Source of the DNA: Pseudomonas sp. S35
Lineage (GTDB): Bacteria; Pseudomonadota; Gammaproteobacteria; Pseudomonadales; Pseudomonadaceae
Reading direction: 5' to 3'
Length of the DNA: 64,000 bases
Assembly: GCF_009866765.1 (NCBI RefSeq)
Contig: NZ_CP019431.1
Coordinates: 1,922,001-1,986,000 of the forward strand
Shown one piece after another: positions 1-7,780 of this stretch. A program made the translations under genes and the position numbers. The notes under the pieces were generated by a model. That model was not told the origin of the DNA. It saw only the letters and a program-made list of their open reading frames with translations, and made no database searches. Positions within the stretch are counted from its first letter, which is position 1; each line of letters starts with the position of its first letter.

Positions 1-514
1 GGGTGTTGAGCTGACTGAGCAGGAAGCGGATCAGCAGTTGCGACGCGCCAAGCATCGCGAGCATCAGGATGGCCACCGCCACGGCGTAATTGGCGAAGCG
101 TTCGCCGAACACCTGGCTCAAGCTTGGCGCGTAGGCGAGTACCGCGACGTATTGCCCATCAGGACGGGCGATGACGTCGGCGCCCATCAATGGATTTTCG
201 CCAAACAGCGGCATGTGATTGAGTTCGACCCAGCCGGTGGTGGTGCTCAGGACCGACAGATCTTGATCACCCAACTGTGGGGCCTGGCCTCGCGCAAACG
301 TCAGCCATTGTACGTCCGTGGGTAGTGGTTTATCGGCCGGCCAGGCACCCAGCAATCGCCCCTGGGCCTGCGCCGAGGCCTGTGACGCCGTGCTGCGCGC
401 CTGTTGTTCGAGCTGCACGGCGTAAAGCACCAGCAGCAGAGTCGTGATGAAGGCGACCGCGTTGACGGCCCAGAATTTGTACTTCAGCGAGATATTGCTA
501 AGCCAGGCACCCAT
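1..514 (-). CDS. Membrane sensor protein, N-terminal part (cut by window edge)
   Basis: Only about 171 N-terminal residues are inside the window. They show a short cytoplasmic start (MGAWLSNISLKYKFWAVN), a first membrane segment near residues 14-34, a periplasmic stretch of about 100 residues rich in Q, A and G, and a second membrane segment near residues 143-165 (AVAVAILMLAMLGASQLLI). This two-helix layout fits the sensor half of a chemotaxis transducer or a GGDEF/EAL-type protein. By remembered gene order next to tatD and mltF a chemotaxis transducer is somewhat favoured, but the output domain lies outside the window. The start is ATG at 514. Confidence 0.6.
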   Translation of the reverse strand, partial: MGAWLSNISLKYKFWAVNAVAFITTLLLVLYAVQLEQQARSTASQASAQAQGRLLGAWPADKPLPTDVQWLTFARGQAPQLGDQDLSVLSTTTGWVELNHMPLFGENPLMGADVIARPDGQYVAVLAYAPSLSQVFGERFANYAVAVAILMLAMLGASQLLIRFLLSQLNT

Positions 515-610
515 GGAAGGTTTTCTCTGATAGCGGAAACAGCATTGGCAAGGTGCCATTATTGTGCCGCTACTCAGCAAGCCGGTTTTGACATGGGTCA
601 ATGCGCTGCA

Positions 611-1417
611 TCAATCCAAGGTCGGTAACCCAAAAAAAGCGCGGGAACAGGCGGTGCTGTGGTCGGCCAGGTCCTGCATGCTTTCGTTGCGGTGCAGGGC
701 GACTTCGCGCAGTACGTCTGTGAGGTAAGCGGGTTCATTGCGGCCATTTTTTGGCTTGGGACGCAAGGTACGTGGTAGCAGGTAAGGCGCATCGCTCTCC
801 AGCATCAGACGGCCTCGGGGGATTTCCCTGACGAGCGGGTGCAGGTGCGTCCCACGGCGTTCGTCGCAGATCCAGCCGGTGATGCCGATGTGCAGATCGA
901 GGTCGAGGTAGCTGAACAACGCCGCTTGTTCGCCGGTAAAGCAATGCACCACGGCGGCGCTCAGGTGGTCGCGGTAGTCCTTGAGGATCTCCAGCAGGCG
1001 TTGGTTGGCGTCACGCTCATGCAAAAACACCGGAAGTTTCAGCTCGACGGCCAAGGCCAGATGTTCTTCGAGGACTTTTTCCTGCTGTGGGCGCGGTGAG
1101 AAATCCCGGTTGAAATCCAGGCCGCATTCGCCCACGGCGCGTACGCGGCTTTCGCTGAGCAGACCGCGTAAACGCTGGGCGCTATCGCTGTTCCAGTCGC
1201 TGGCGGAGTGGGGGTGGATGCCGGCGGTGCTGAACAGGCGTTGGCCGCTTTCGTCGAGGTCGATGCACAGTTCCAGGGCCTGTTCGCTGCCGTCGACGCT
1301 GGTGCCGGTGAGCACCAGTTGTTGCACACCGGCGGCGTAGGCGCGGTCGAGAACGGCCTGGTGCTTGTCGTCGAAACTGGGGTTGGTCAGGTTGACGCCG
1401 ATATCAATGAGTTGCAT
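611..1417 (-). CDS. tatD: TatD family metal-dependent DNase
   Basis: A 268-residue TIM-barrel metallohydrolase of the TatD type, a 3'-5' exonuclease linked in Escherichia coli to repair of oxidative DNA damage. It begins [15 protein letters not shown]; the DIGVNL form, instead of the DxHxH of the paralogue YcfH, marks true TatD. Further motifs are [11 protein letters not shown] (about residues 96-106), [27 protein letters not shown] and [13 protein letters not shown]. Full family length. It is read away from the mltF-like gene. The 236-base gap between their starts holds no gene and no promoter I can name with confidence. Confidence 0.93.
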   Translation of the reverse strand: MQLIDIGVNLTNPSFDDKHQAVLDRAYAAGVQQLVLTGTSVDGSEQALELCIDLDESGQRLFSTAGIHPHSASDWNSDSAQRLRGLLSESRVRAVGECGLDFNRDFSPRPQQEKVLEEHLALAVELKLPVFLHERDANQRLLEILKDYRDHLSAAVVHCFTGEQAALFSYLDLDLHIGITGWICDERRGTHLHPLVREIPRGRLMLESDAPYLLPRTLRPKPKNGRNEPAYLTDVLREVALHRNESMQDLADHSTACSRAFFGLPTLD

Positions 1418-1653
1418 GGTGCTATCTCCGCCTGCGGCCGGAAAGCATATCAGAGCTGTAGATTTATAAGAAAAATCAAGAACTACAATGAGTTATAGCT
1501 GTCTTTGAACGTCGCAAGTGACATCGTGTCTGGCTGAACGCCTTGCACTGTGCCACCGTTGCGCGCAAAGCCTGCGCATAAAGCGCTCTGTTTCTGACCC
1601 CCAACGCGTCGTTTTTCGCGAGTACGTTGGCCAGTATTCTTTCCGGAGAGCGG

Positions 1654-3075
1654 ATGATCCGACCCTCGGCGTTGCTTATGTTGTGCCTGACGCTACTGCT
1701 GCCCATGGCGGCGGTCGCGCGTCTGGACGGGCCGCTGGAAGTGACCAAGCCCGGTAAGGTCCGTGACCTGGCGGAGATTCGTTCCAGTCGCACCCTCAGG
1801 GTATTGGTCAACCAGAGCCGCAACAGTTCCGGCGAAGTGCAGGGCCAGGCCATTGGTGTCGAATACCACCGCCTGCGCGCCTTCGAGCAATACCTCAATG
1901 GCCACGCCCGTGATGGCCAGGAAATCAACCTCAAGATCATTCCCAAGGCCAAGGACCAACTGCTTGGCGCGCTGGCCCGTGGCGAAGGCGATCTGGTGGC
2001 TCCTGGCGAATTGCTTGATGTGAAGGCCGCCCACAAGATCAGTACCAGTGACCCGATTGCCAGCGATGTACCGTTGTGGCTGGTGGGTGTGAAGGGCGAG
2101 CGTCGGTTTACCAGGTTGGAGCAACTGTCCGGGCGCACCCTGGCCCTGACTACTGGCAGTGCGGCGGCGGATGCCATCAGCCAGCTCAATCAGAAGCTGG
2201 CGTTGCACAAGCAAGCGCCGGTGAAGGTGGAATGGGTTGACCCGACCCTGGCGGTGGAGGACGTACTGGAAATGGTCCAGGCGGGAATTTTCCATCTCAC
2301 CATTGTCGAGAAGCCGATTGCCGAACGCTGGTCGAAGATCCTGCCCAAGTTGCGCTTCGACAAACAAGTGGTCATCAGCGAACCCGGCGACGAATACTGG
2401 TTCGTGCGCCAGGACGCTTCGATGCTGCGGGCCAGTATTGATCGATTTCTCAAGACCTATCGCACGCCGTCCGACCAGGACGTGGCATTCCAACGTATCT
2501 ATCGACGCCTCTACCAGGTGCGTAATCCACTGGCCCGTGTCGACCGCCAGCGCCTTGAGAAGCTGCGCCCGGTCCTGCAAAAACACGCCCGTGAGCAGGG
2601 TATGGACTGGCTGAACCTGGCGGCGCTGGCCTTCAAGGAGTCCGCCCTCGACCCAGGCGCGCGCAACAGTGGCGGCCCTACCGGGCTGATGCAGATCACG
2701 CCCTCGGCGGCGCAACGGGTGGGTGTCAATAACATCGAAAATCTCGACAGCAATGTGCAGGCGGGCGCGCGTTATCTGGCGTTGATCCGTCGCAAGTTCT
2801 TCGCCAGCCCCAAGCTCAACGAGCGCGAGCGCATGGCATTTGTACTGGCGGCCTACAACATGGGCCCGGAGCGGGTGCAGGGCATGCGCACCGAAGCCAA
2901 GCGCCGGGGGCTGAACCCCAACCAATGGTTTTTCCAGGTGGAGCGCATTGCTATGGAGCAGGTGGGAATGGGCGGCGTCAGCTATGTTAATAGCGTCAAT
3001 AAGTACTACTTGGCGTTCGATCGGGAGCGGGATTCCCTGGAGCCGTCGGCGGCAAAGATCGCCTCACGTAAGTGA
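1654..3075 (+). CDS. Membrane-bound lytic transglycosylase, MltF type
   Basis: A 473-residue two-domain periplasmic protein. After a signal peptide (MIRPSALLMLCLTLLLPMAAVA) comes a family 3 solute-binding domain (about residues 40-280) and then a soluble lytic transglycosylase domain (about residues 300-455). The latter carries the catalytic-glutamate context ALAFKESALDP, the SGGPTGLMQITPSAA motif and AAYNMGPERV. It should cleave the MurNAc-GlcNAc bond of peptidoglycan with 1,6-anhydro product formation. An in-frame TTG at 1627 would add nine residues, but ATG 1654 preceded by CCGGAGAG and followed by a clean signal peptide is better. Pseudomonads often carry two MltF paralogues, and this neighbourhood matches the one called MltF2 in P. 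aeruginosa (from memory). Confidence 0.9.
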   Translation: MIRPSALLMLCLTLLLPMAAVARLDGPLEVTKPGKVRDLAEIRSSRTLRVLVNQSRNSSGEVQGQAIGVEYHRLRAFEQYLNGHARDGQEINLKIIPKAKDQLLGALARGEGDLVAPGELLDVKAAHKISTSDPIASDVPLWLVGVKGERRFTRLEQLSGRTLALTTGSAAADAISQLNQKLALHKQAPVKVEWVDPTLAVEDVLEMVQAGIFHLTIVEKPIAERWSKILPKLRFDKQVVISEPGDEYWFVRQDASMLRASIDRFLKTYRTPSDQDVAFQRIYRRLYQVRNPLARVDRQRLEKLRPVLQKHAREQGMDWLNLAALAFKESALDPGARNSGGPTGLMQITPSAAQRVGVNNIENLDSNVQAGARYLALIRRKFFASPKLNERERMAFVLAAYNMGPERVQGMRTEAKRRGLNPNQWFFQVERIAMEQVGMGGVSYVNSVNKYYLAFDRERDSLEPSAAKIASRK

Positions 3076-3178
3076 TCGATTTTATCGATGTTAATTAGGC
3101 ATTTTTTTGGCTTTTATCATTGTTTAAACTGATTAATATAGCGGCCAACCAACCGCTACTTCGAAAAGGATTCTCAGC

Positions 3179-3613
3179 ATGAGCCCAATGATCAAAAGCC
3201 TCCTGTCCACCCGCGCCGGTTACGGCCTGACGATTTTGCGCATCGTTGTCGGTATCATCTTCGCCGCCCACGGCTCGCAAAAACTCTTCGGCTGGTTTGG
3301 CGGTTATGGCCTGGCAGGCACTGCCCAGTGGATGGAAAGCATTGGTCTGGCGCCTGGCACGCTGATGGCCGTGCTGTCGGGCGGTACCGAGTTCTTCGCC
3401 GGACTGGCTTTGATCATCGGTTTGCTGGTACGTCCGGCGGCATTGGGTCTTACCATTCTGTCGCTGGTGGCGATCTTCTCGGTGCATATCCATAACGGTT
3501 TGTTCATGGCCAACAATGGTTATGAGTTCGCACTGGCACTGTTGGGCGGCTCCCTGGCGGTATTGTTCGAAGGTGCCGGCAAGCTGTCTGCAGACCGCGC
3601 CATCGCCAACTGA
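3179..3613 (+). CDS. DoxX family membrane protein
   Basis: A 144-residue inner-membrane protein with four predicted helices. The DoxX-type first helix reads LTILRIVVGIIFAAHGSQKLFGWFGGYG; further helices follow at about residues 55-75, 80-100 and 108-128. AAHGxQKLFG is the family hallmark. Its role is unproven; DoxX relatives have been tied to quinone or thiosulfate redox reactions and to resistance to oxidative stress. AAAAGGATT lies just before the ATG. It stands alone, with an intrinsic terminator directly downstream. Confidence 0.88.
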   Translation: MSPMIKSLLSTRAGYGLTILRIVVGIIFAAHGSQKLFGWFGGYGLAGTAQWMESIGLAPGTLMAVLSGGTEFFAGLALIIGLLVRPAALGLTILSLVAIFSVHIHNGLFMANNGYEFALALLGGSLAVLFEGAGKLSADRAIAN

Positions 3614-3632
3614 TTACGCCGCAACGCCCTCA

Positions 3633-3660
3633 AAAGGCCCGCCATGTGCGGGCCTTTTCG
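3633..3660 (+). terminator. Intrinsic terminator after the DoxX gene
   Basis: The arms AAAGGCCCGC and GCGGGCCTTT enclose a CATGT loop and are followed by TCGTTG. This is a GC-rich stem ending in a short T tract, about 20 bases after the DoxX stop codon. Confidence 0.85.
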
Positions 3661-3673
3661 TTGCTCGCAATTC

Positions 3674-3703
3674 TTGACACCGCCCCATCGGCTTCTCTAG
3701 GAT
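3674..3703 (+). promoter_or_regulatory. Strong sigma-70-type promoter
   Basis: A perfect -35 TTGACA (3674-3679) and a -10 TAGGAT (3698-3703) are separated by 18 bases. Transcription should start near 3710, about 160 bases before the start codon at 3873. The -10 box overlaps an upstream in-frame ATG at 3702, so that ATG cannot be the translation start of the transcript from this promoter. Confidence 0.75.
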
Positions 3704-3872
3704 GCCGTTCATGCGCCGATTTAAACAGCTAATTGCGGGGCGCCACCGGACTCGATGCAGTCCTACAGAAGCAAGCTCTCCCTCGATGAGACCGCTTCGA
3801 AATACCGCTAAAGCGCTGGTTCGGTGTTGCCTCTCACCTGCCCGCAGACTTTTGAGGCAGAGACACGACTCG
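3704..3872 (+). promoter_or_regulatory. Structured 5' leader with a sequestered ribosome site
   Basis: About 165 bases of untranslated leader lie between the promoter at 3674-3703 and ATG 3873. Visible pairings are GGACT/AGTCC (3748-3752 with 3759-3763), CGCT/AGCG (3806-3809 with 3812-3815), and TGCCTC (3828-3833) with GAGGCA (3854-3859). The last stem buries the only Shine-Dalgarno-like GAGG ahead of the start codon, as expected for translational control by ligand, protein or small RNA. I cannot assign it to a named riboswitch class. Confidence 0.5.
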
Positions 3873-4181
3873 ATGAATGCACTACGCCCCCTGATACGCC
3901 TGGCCCCGATCACTGCGGACCTTACTCAGCGCAATCCAAAAATCCTCTTGGGCGGTAAGCACCAGCCGACGCTGTTGCGCTACCTGGACGGTTGGCCACG
4001 TCGCACAGGGCGGCCGTCGGCATTCCTGATCCAGTTTGTTGAAGACGGCGACTCCCTAGCCCGCTTCGCCAGCAACAGTTTTGACCTCGCTGTTATCCAG
4101 GCGCCTGACGCCAGTGGCGCGCCAGAAGTGATCCGTCAATTGACGCGTATTGCGCGGCAAGGCCTGATCGCCCGTCGCTGA
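3873..4181 (+). CDS. Small protein of unknown function
   Basis: A 102-residue protein starting MNALRPLIRLAPITADL. I do not recognise it with certainty. The middle (FLIQFVEDGDSLARFASNSF) and the following DLAVIQAP, then EVIRQLTRIARQGLIARR, vaguely resemble the second half of a class I SAM-dependent methyltransferase (acidic strand, then the helix after motif IV). It is far too short for a full enzyme and has no glycine-rich SAM loop. ATG 3873 is chosen because the reading frame upstream runs through the promoter and a structured leader. It ends 8 bases from the convergent GldG-like gene. Confidence 0.6.
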   Translation: MNALRPLIRLAPITADLTQRNPKILLGGKHQPTLLRYLDGWPRRTGRPSAFLIQFVEDGDSLARFASNSFDLAVIQAPDASGAPEVIRQLTRIARQGLIARR

Positions 4182-4189
4182 AGTTTCAA

Positions 4190-5878
4190 TCAAGAGGTTG
4201 TTGACGGTGTTGGCCAGCGGCGATGACGCCATTGGTACAGGCCCCAGGCAATCAGGCAGAGCAATGTTGGCACCGGCACAATCACCAGCAGTTTGACGTT
4301 TCGCTCCAGGCGATGGACAGGCGCGTAAGCATCGACTTTCAGGGCATGCAGTTCAATCGGCAGGCGCAGGCGCTCCTTGTTGAGCGCTTGCAATTGGGTA
4401 CTGGTGTCGATCATTACGGTGCCGAGGGCGGTAATCTCTGGGTTCAGACGTCGCCACTCATTTTCGGTCAGTACCAGTTGTTGCTCCAGGTCCCTGGCTT
4501 GGTCCTGATAGGCTTGCTCGGCGGCTTCGCGCAGGTTTTGCAGTACCTGCAATGAGTGGCGCGTTACTGCATGGGGGCGAATGTTCGCGAGCGGGTCAGG
4601 CGCAGCGAGGTTATCCAGGGTGTTCAATACAAACAGCCTGTTGCCGGGTTGCATCGAGCCGCCTGGTTTCTCGCTGAGCAGATCCATGTCGGCGACCACC
4701 ACCACATGAACGTACGCAGCCTCCTGCACCCCTGGCGGCTGCCCATTGATGCCGTCAAAAAATGCCGACTCAGCGGGCCCCTCGATACGGGCTGCGATGA
4801 CATGGCGTTCACCCTGTGTGGCCGGTTTACTGTCCAGCGCGTCAAAATCTACCAAGGCAGACTTGGCGGAGCTGAGCAGCAGCGGGGTAAAGAGGGTCCG
4901 GCTATTATCGAGGGGAAAGAGCGCGCCGCTACTGGATACCGTCACTGAGTTCAGCTTCCAAGTGCTGACGTCGTCTGTATTCATGGCCTGGCGCGGTAGG
5001 GTTAACACCGATTGTGGGTGCTCCCGTGAGGCATGGATGGAGTCGACCAGCACCTTGTTGCTCGGCATGGTAATGCCCCAACTGGCAAGTAGCCCATCCA
5101 GCCCAGCGTTTGAGGGGGCAGCCTGGGGGGGCAATTCGCTCAGGGTGTCCATGAACACCAGAAGTTTGCCGCCCCCCATTACGAATTGATCAACCGCGTA
5201 GAGGGTTTGCTCCGACAGCATGCGGGGGTGGACGAGCATTAAGGTTTTGATCCTGACGGGGATATGGTCGGCATTGGACACCAGTTCCGTGAGATCAAAA
5301 TGCTTGGGTAACTCTTCCAGCAATGACGGCAGGAACTCCTGCGCCGGTAGCCCTGACAGCAGTCCGACAGCAGCCGGTTCGGGATGAAGCAGTCGGGTGA
5401 TCAAGTGGCTGATTTCGTACTCCAGAAAACTTTCCCTGTCCGGGCTGAATGACTCGATGCGTTGCGCAGCCCCGCCATCACGGGTGCCAATAAGGCCAAG
5501 GAATCCCTGTTTGTCATCGAGCCCATATAAACCTGCTTTGTAGGCGTCTTCTGAAAACGGCGCAGGGTCGATAATGTGCAGAGTGATCCTGCCCTTAGCC
5601 GCTTTTTCGAACGCCTTCAGCTTTTCTTCAACGCGCTGGCCGTAATGTTTCAGTGCGGGGTTTTTTACTGTGTGCTTGTTGGAGTTGAAATAATAAAAAA
5701 CCAGTGGGCTTTCCAAGGTGGTAAGCAACTGCAGTGTGGCCGGCGATAATGTATTGGATCTTTGTTGTGAGAAGTCCCAGCGCACATCAGGGAGTTTTAC
5801 CGCCCAGACGAGGTTGAAGGCCAGGAAAATTAACGAAATGACGCAAAGTGTCATTCCGGTGCGCAGAGCGGATCGCAT
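4190..5878 (-). CDS. GldG-like ABC transporter auxiliary protein
   Basis: A 562-residue protein with an N-terminal membrane segment (about residues 9-27, MTLCVISLIFLAFNLVWA), a long extracytoplasmic region and a C-terminal membrane helix (about residues 528-548, LLVIVPVPTLLCLIAWGLY) ending in a basic tail. DVRWDFSQQRSNTLSPAT is the typical opening of GldG/IftA-type auxiliary subunits (COG3225): a serine-threonine-rich start followed by the fold containing a VDQFVMGGGKLLVFMD segment. It is the last gene of a tight set with the permease (15-base gap) and ATPase. In Bacteroidetes this family works with GldA/GldF in gliding; here the substrate or partner is unknown. Confidence 0.8.
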   Translation of the reverse strand: MRSALRTGMTLCVISLIFLAFNLVWAVKLPDVRWDFSQQRSNTLSPATLQLLTTLESPLVFYYFNSNKHTVKNPALKHYGQRVEEKLKAFEKAAKGRITLHIIDPAPFSEDAYKAGLYGLDDKQGFLGLIGTRDGGAAQRIESFSPDRESFLEYEISHLITRLLHPEPAAVGLLSGLPAQEFLPSLLEELPKHFDLTELVSNADHIPVRIKTLMLVHPRMLSEQTLYAVDQFVMGGGKLLVFMDTLSELPPQAAPSNAGLDGLLASWGITMPSNKVLVDSIHASREHPQSVLTLPRQAMNTDDVSTWKLNSVTVSSSGALFPLDNSRTLFTPLLLSSAKSALVDFDALDSKPATQGERHVIAARIEGPAESAFFDGINGQPPGVQEAAYVHVVVVADMDLLSEKPGGSMQPGNRLFVLNTLDNLAAPDPLANIRPHAVTRHSLQVLQNLREAAEQAYQDQARDLEQQLVLTENEWRRLNPEITALGTVMIDTSTQLQALNKERLRLPIELHALKVDAYAPVHRLERNVKLLVIVPVPTLLCLIAWGLYQWRHRRWPTPSTTS

Positions 5879-5893
5879 TGTAGACGTTCCTTC

Positions 5894-6619
5894 TCAGCTA
5901 TTTTTGAAATTGATAATAACGATCGTTGCAGCGAGGAACGCAACCATCATGCTAATGAAGTATGCACTCTCACGTAGGGTGAGCAGGCCGTTGTCAATCA
6001 GTTCAAAGCGCAAGGATGGGCTCAACGACCTCAACTTATCGAAAATCCACAAGGGTTCTTGGTGTTCAAGCGCATCCAGTACGGACGACAATCCACTGGC
6101 CATTAACAGCAGGCTCAGCGTTAACATGAAAATGACGAGGCGTTGACGGGTCAATGCGCAAATCAGGCAGCCGACAGAGAGATAACTTCCCACTAATAAC
6201 CAACTGCTCAAAAATTGCGAGGCGATCAACCCGTTATCCGCTGTGCCGAGTAGGTTGACCGCTACCACAATAGGAGAACTCAGCAGTAACACCATGGCGG
6301 CGACTGCCCAGACTGCCAGAAACTTTCCTATGACCAGTTCCGCCGGTGTGATGGGCAACGTTTTCATCAGTTCACCAAAACCACTCTGGGACTCATCCAG
6401 CCAAAGTTGGGAGGACAGTGCCGGGACCAATATCAGATACAACCACGGGTGCCATGAAAAGAAGCCTTGCAGGTCGCTGCTGCCGCGTTCCAGCAGTTGG
6501 CTCGTGTGTAACCCCAGCGTTATGGACAGTATCAGGAACGCGGTGCTGCCCAGATAAGTCATAGGGGCCAATAGATAGCTGGCAAGTTGGCGTTTGAAAA
6601 CAGGGTACAACAGGTTCAA
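5894..6619 (-). CDS. ABC-2/GldF-type permease
   Basis: A 241-residue polytopic protein with about six membrane helices. MNLLYPVFKRQLASYLLAPM followed by TYLGSTAFLILSITLGLH matches the opening of GldF-like ABC-2 permeases, in which the N-terminal helix is preceded by an amphipathic F/L-rich segment. Later come WLDESQSGFGELMKTLPITPAELVIGKFLA, the conserved coupling segment of the family, and a C-terminal helix ending IIINFKNS. Its ATG overlaps the stop of the upstream ATPase gene by 4 bases, indicating translational coupling. Base composition is lower in GC than in its neighbours. Confidence 0.83.
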   Translation of the reverse strand: MNLLYPVFKRQLASYLLAPMTYLGSTAFLILSITLGLHTSQLLERGSSDLQGFFSWHPWLYLILVPALSSQLWLDESQSGFGELMKTLPITPAELVIGKFLAVWAVAAMVLLLSSPIVVAVNLLGTADNGLIASQFLSSWLLVGSYLSVGCLICALTRQRLVIFMLTLSLLLMASGLSSVLDALEHQEPLWIFDKLRSLSPSLRFELIDNGLLTLRESAYFISMMVAFLAATIVIINFKNS

Positions 6620-7542
6620 TTGAGTGCCTCGTTGCTCAAGTGATGAACGACATCGTTGAGACGGCCTAGTTCTAGATTCAAAGTGTCTATTGCCCAGCGG
6701 CGATTGACGATCAATGCGCTGATAGCTGGGTAGATGCTGTGCCCTGGCAACGCGAGAACGGTCACGGTGCCAGCGCCGTAGCGGTTTTCTTCGATGCCTG
6801 CAACGCCGGGCAAGACGGCGAGGGCCAAAAAATCAAGCGAAGTTTGTGTGGCCAGGGTGACGGCCTGGAAGTACCGAGAGCTGCGTTGCAACTCGCGTAT
6901 CGGAGCATCCGCCAGCAGGCGGCCCTCTACGAGAACCATGGCGCGCGTGCAGATGTTTTCCAGTGCTGCGCAATCTTGAGCAGCAACGATGACGGTCATT
7001 TCTTCGGCCAATGACTGGATCAATGTGCCGATCTTGCTTTGATGATGCGGTGCGAGACCTTCGCTCGGTTCGTCCAGCAACAGCACACCGGGGTCGTGCA
7101 GGATTGCCTGGGCAAGGGCGACATTGCGCCTCAGGCTCATAGGGAGTGTATGGATCGGGTAGTCGAGTACCTGAGACAGGTCGAGCCGAGTAGCGGCGCG
7201 CTCCACCCGGCTGCGTTTTTCCGCACCGCGAAAGCCACGAAGCGTGGCGATAAAGTCGAGCAGGCTCCTGACGGACATTGTCGGGTGATTGATGTCGGAT
7301 TCGGGTTGATAGCCAACGGCGCTGCAAGCTTGAGGACCGTGGGTTCTAGTATCAAACCCCAGAATGCTCACGTGCCCGGAAGAGGGGCGTATCGAACCGG
7401 CTATCATTTTAAGTAATGTGGTTTTACCTGCACCTTCCAGTCCAAATAATCCGATGCACTCTTGCTGCTGCGCTGAGAATGAGACGTCGTGGATGACACT
7501 CTTTTTATCTATGTACTTGGTCAGGTTGCTTGTCTCGATCAT
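6616..7542 (-). CDS. GldA-like ABC ATPase with degenerate catalytic motifs
   Basis: A 308-residue nucleotide-binding subunit. The Walker A (GLEGAGKTT, about residues 35-43), the Q-loop region (VGYQPE) and Walker B (GVLLLDEPSEGL) are intact. Three dimer-interface motifs are not. The signature loop reads LPMSLRR where GldA-type ATPases have LSKGxRQR. The D-loop reads GLAPHH instead of GLDPNQ. The switch histidine is replaced, VIVAAQD standing where a -STH- is expected. It may bind ATP but hydrolyse it poorly, or act with a second ATPase. It is the first gene of the set and is read from an AT-rich divergent region. Confidence 0.85.
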   Translation of the reverse strand: MIETSNLTKYIDKKSVIHDVSFSAQQQECIGLFGLEGAGKTTLLKMIAGSIRPSSGHVSILGFDTRTHGPQACSAVGYQPESDINHPTMSVRSLLDFIATLRGFRGAEKRSRVERAATRLDLSQVLDYPIHTLPMSLRRNVALAQAILHDPGVLLLDEPSEGLAPHHQSKIGTLIQSLAEEMTVIVAAQDCAALENICTRAMVLVEGRLLADAPIRELQRSSRYFQAVTLATQTSLDFLALAVLPGVAGIEENRYGAGTVTVLALPGHSIYPAISALIVNRRWAIDTLNLELGRLNDVVHHLSNEALN

Positions 7543-7780
7543 TATGCTTTCTGCTGAATTTATATATGAAGAGGCAGCGCCCTGATGGAGCTGTGCGGGG
7601 CTATATTATAAAAATGGTACGTTCAAAAGTGCGGATTTAAAACGTTAAAGTGTATTTATAGGATAAGTCCTACGGCCAGCCTTATGACGCGCTGAAAGAA
7701 TTGTGAGATGACTAGCAGTTACTAATGGTCAGGTGTTTATCTGGTGTTTAAATATAGTTTGCTTAATGTCGTGAGGTCTG
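7543..7780. promoter_or_regulatory. AT-rich divergent promoter region
   Basis: This 238-base gap between the ATPase and coiled-coil genes is clearly richer in A and T than the flanks. On the minus strand a perfect -10 TATAAT (plus positions 7605-7610) could serve the ATPase gene, giving a leader of about 55 bases; no good -35 is visible at the right distance. On the plus strand GTGAGG (7771-7776) lies just before the coiled-coil gene. Such AT-rich islands are typical targets of MvaT-type silencers in Pseudomonas; that part is inference. Confidence 0.5.

Noticed and set aside
3702..3872. In-frame upstream extension of the small gene
   Set aside because: The ATG at 3702 overlaps the -10 box and the extension covers a structured leader.
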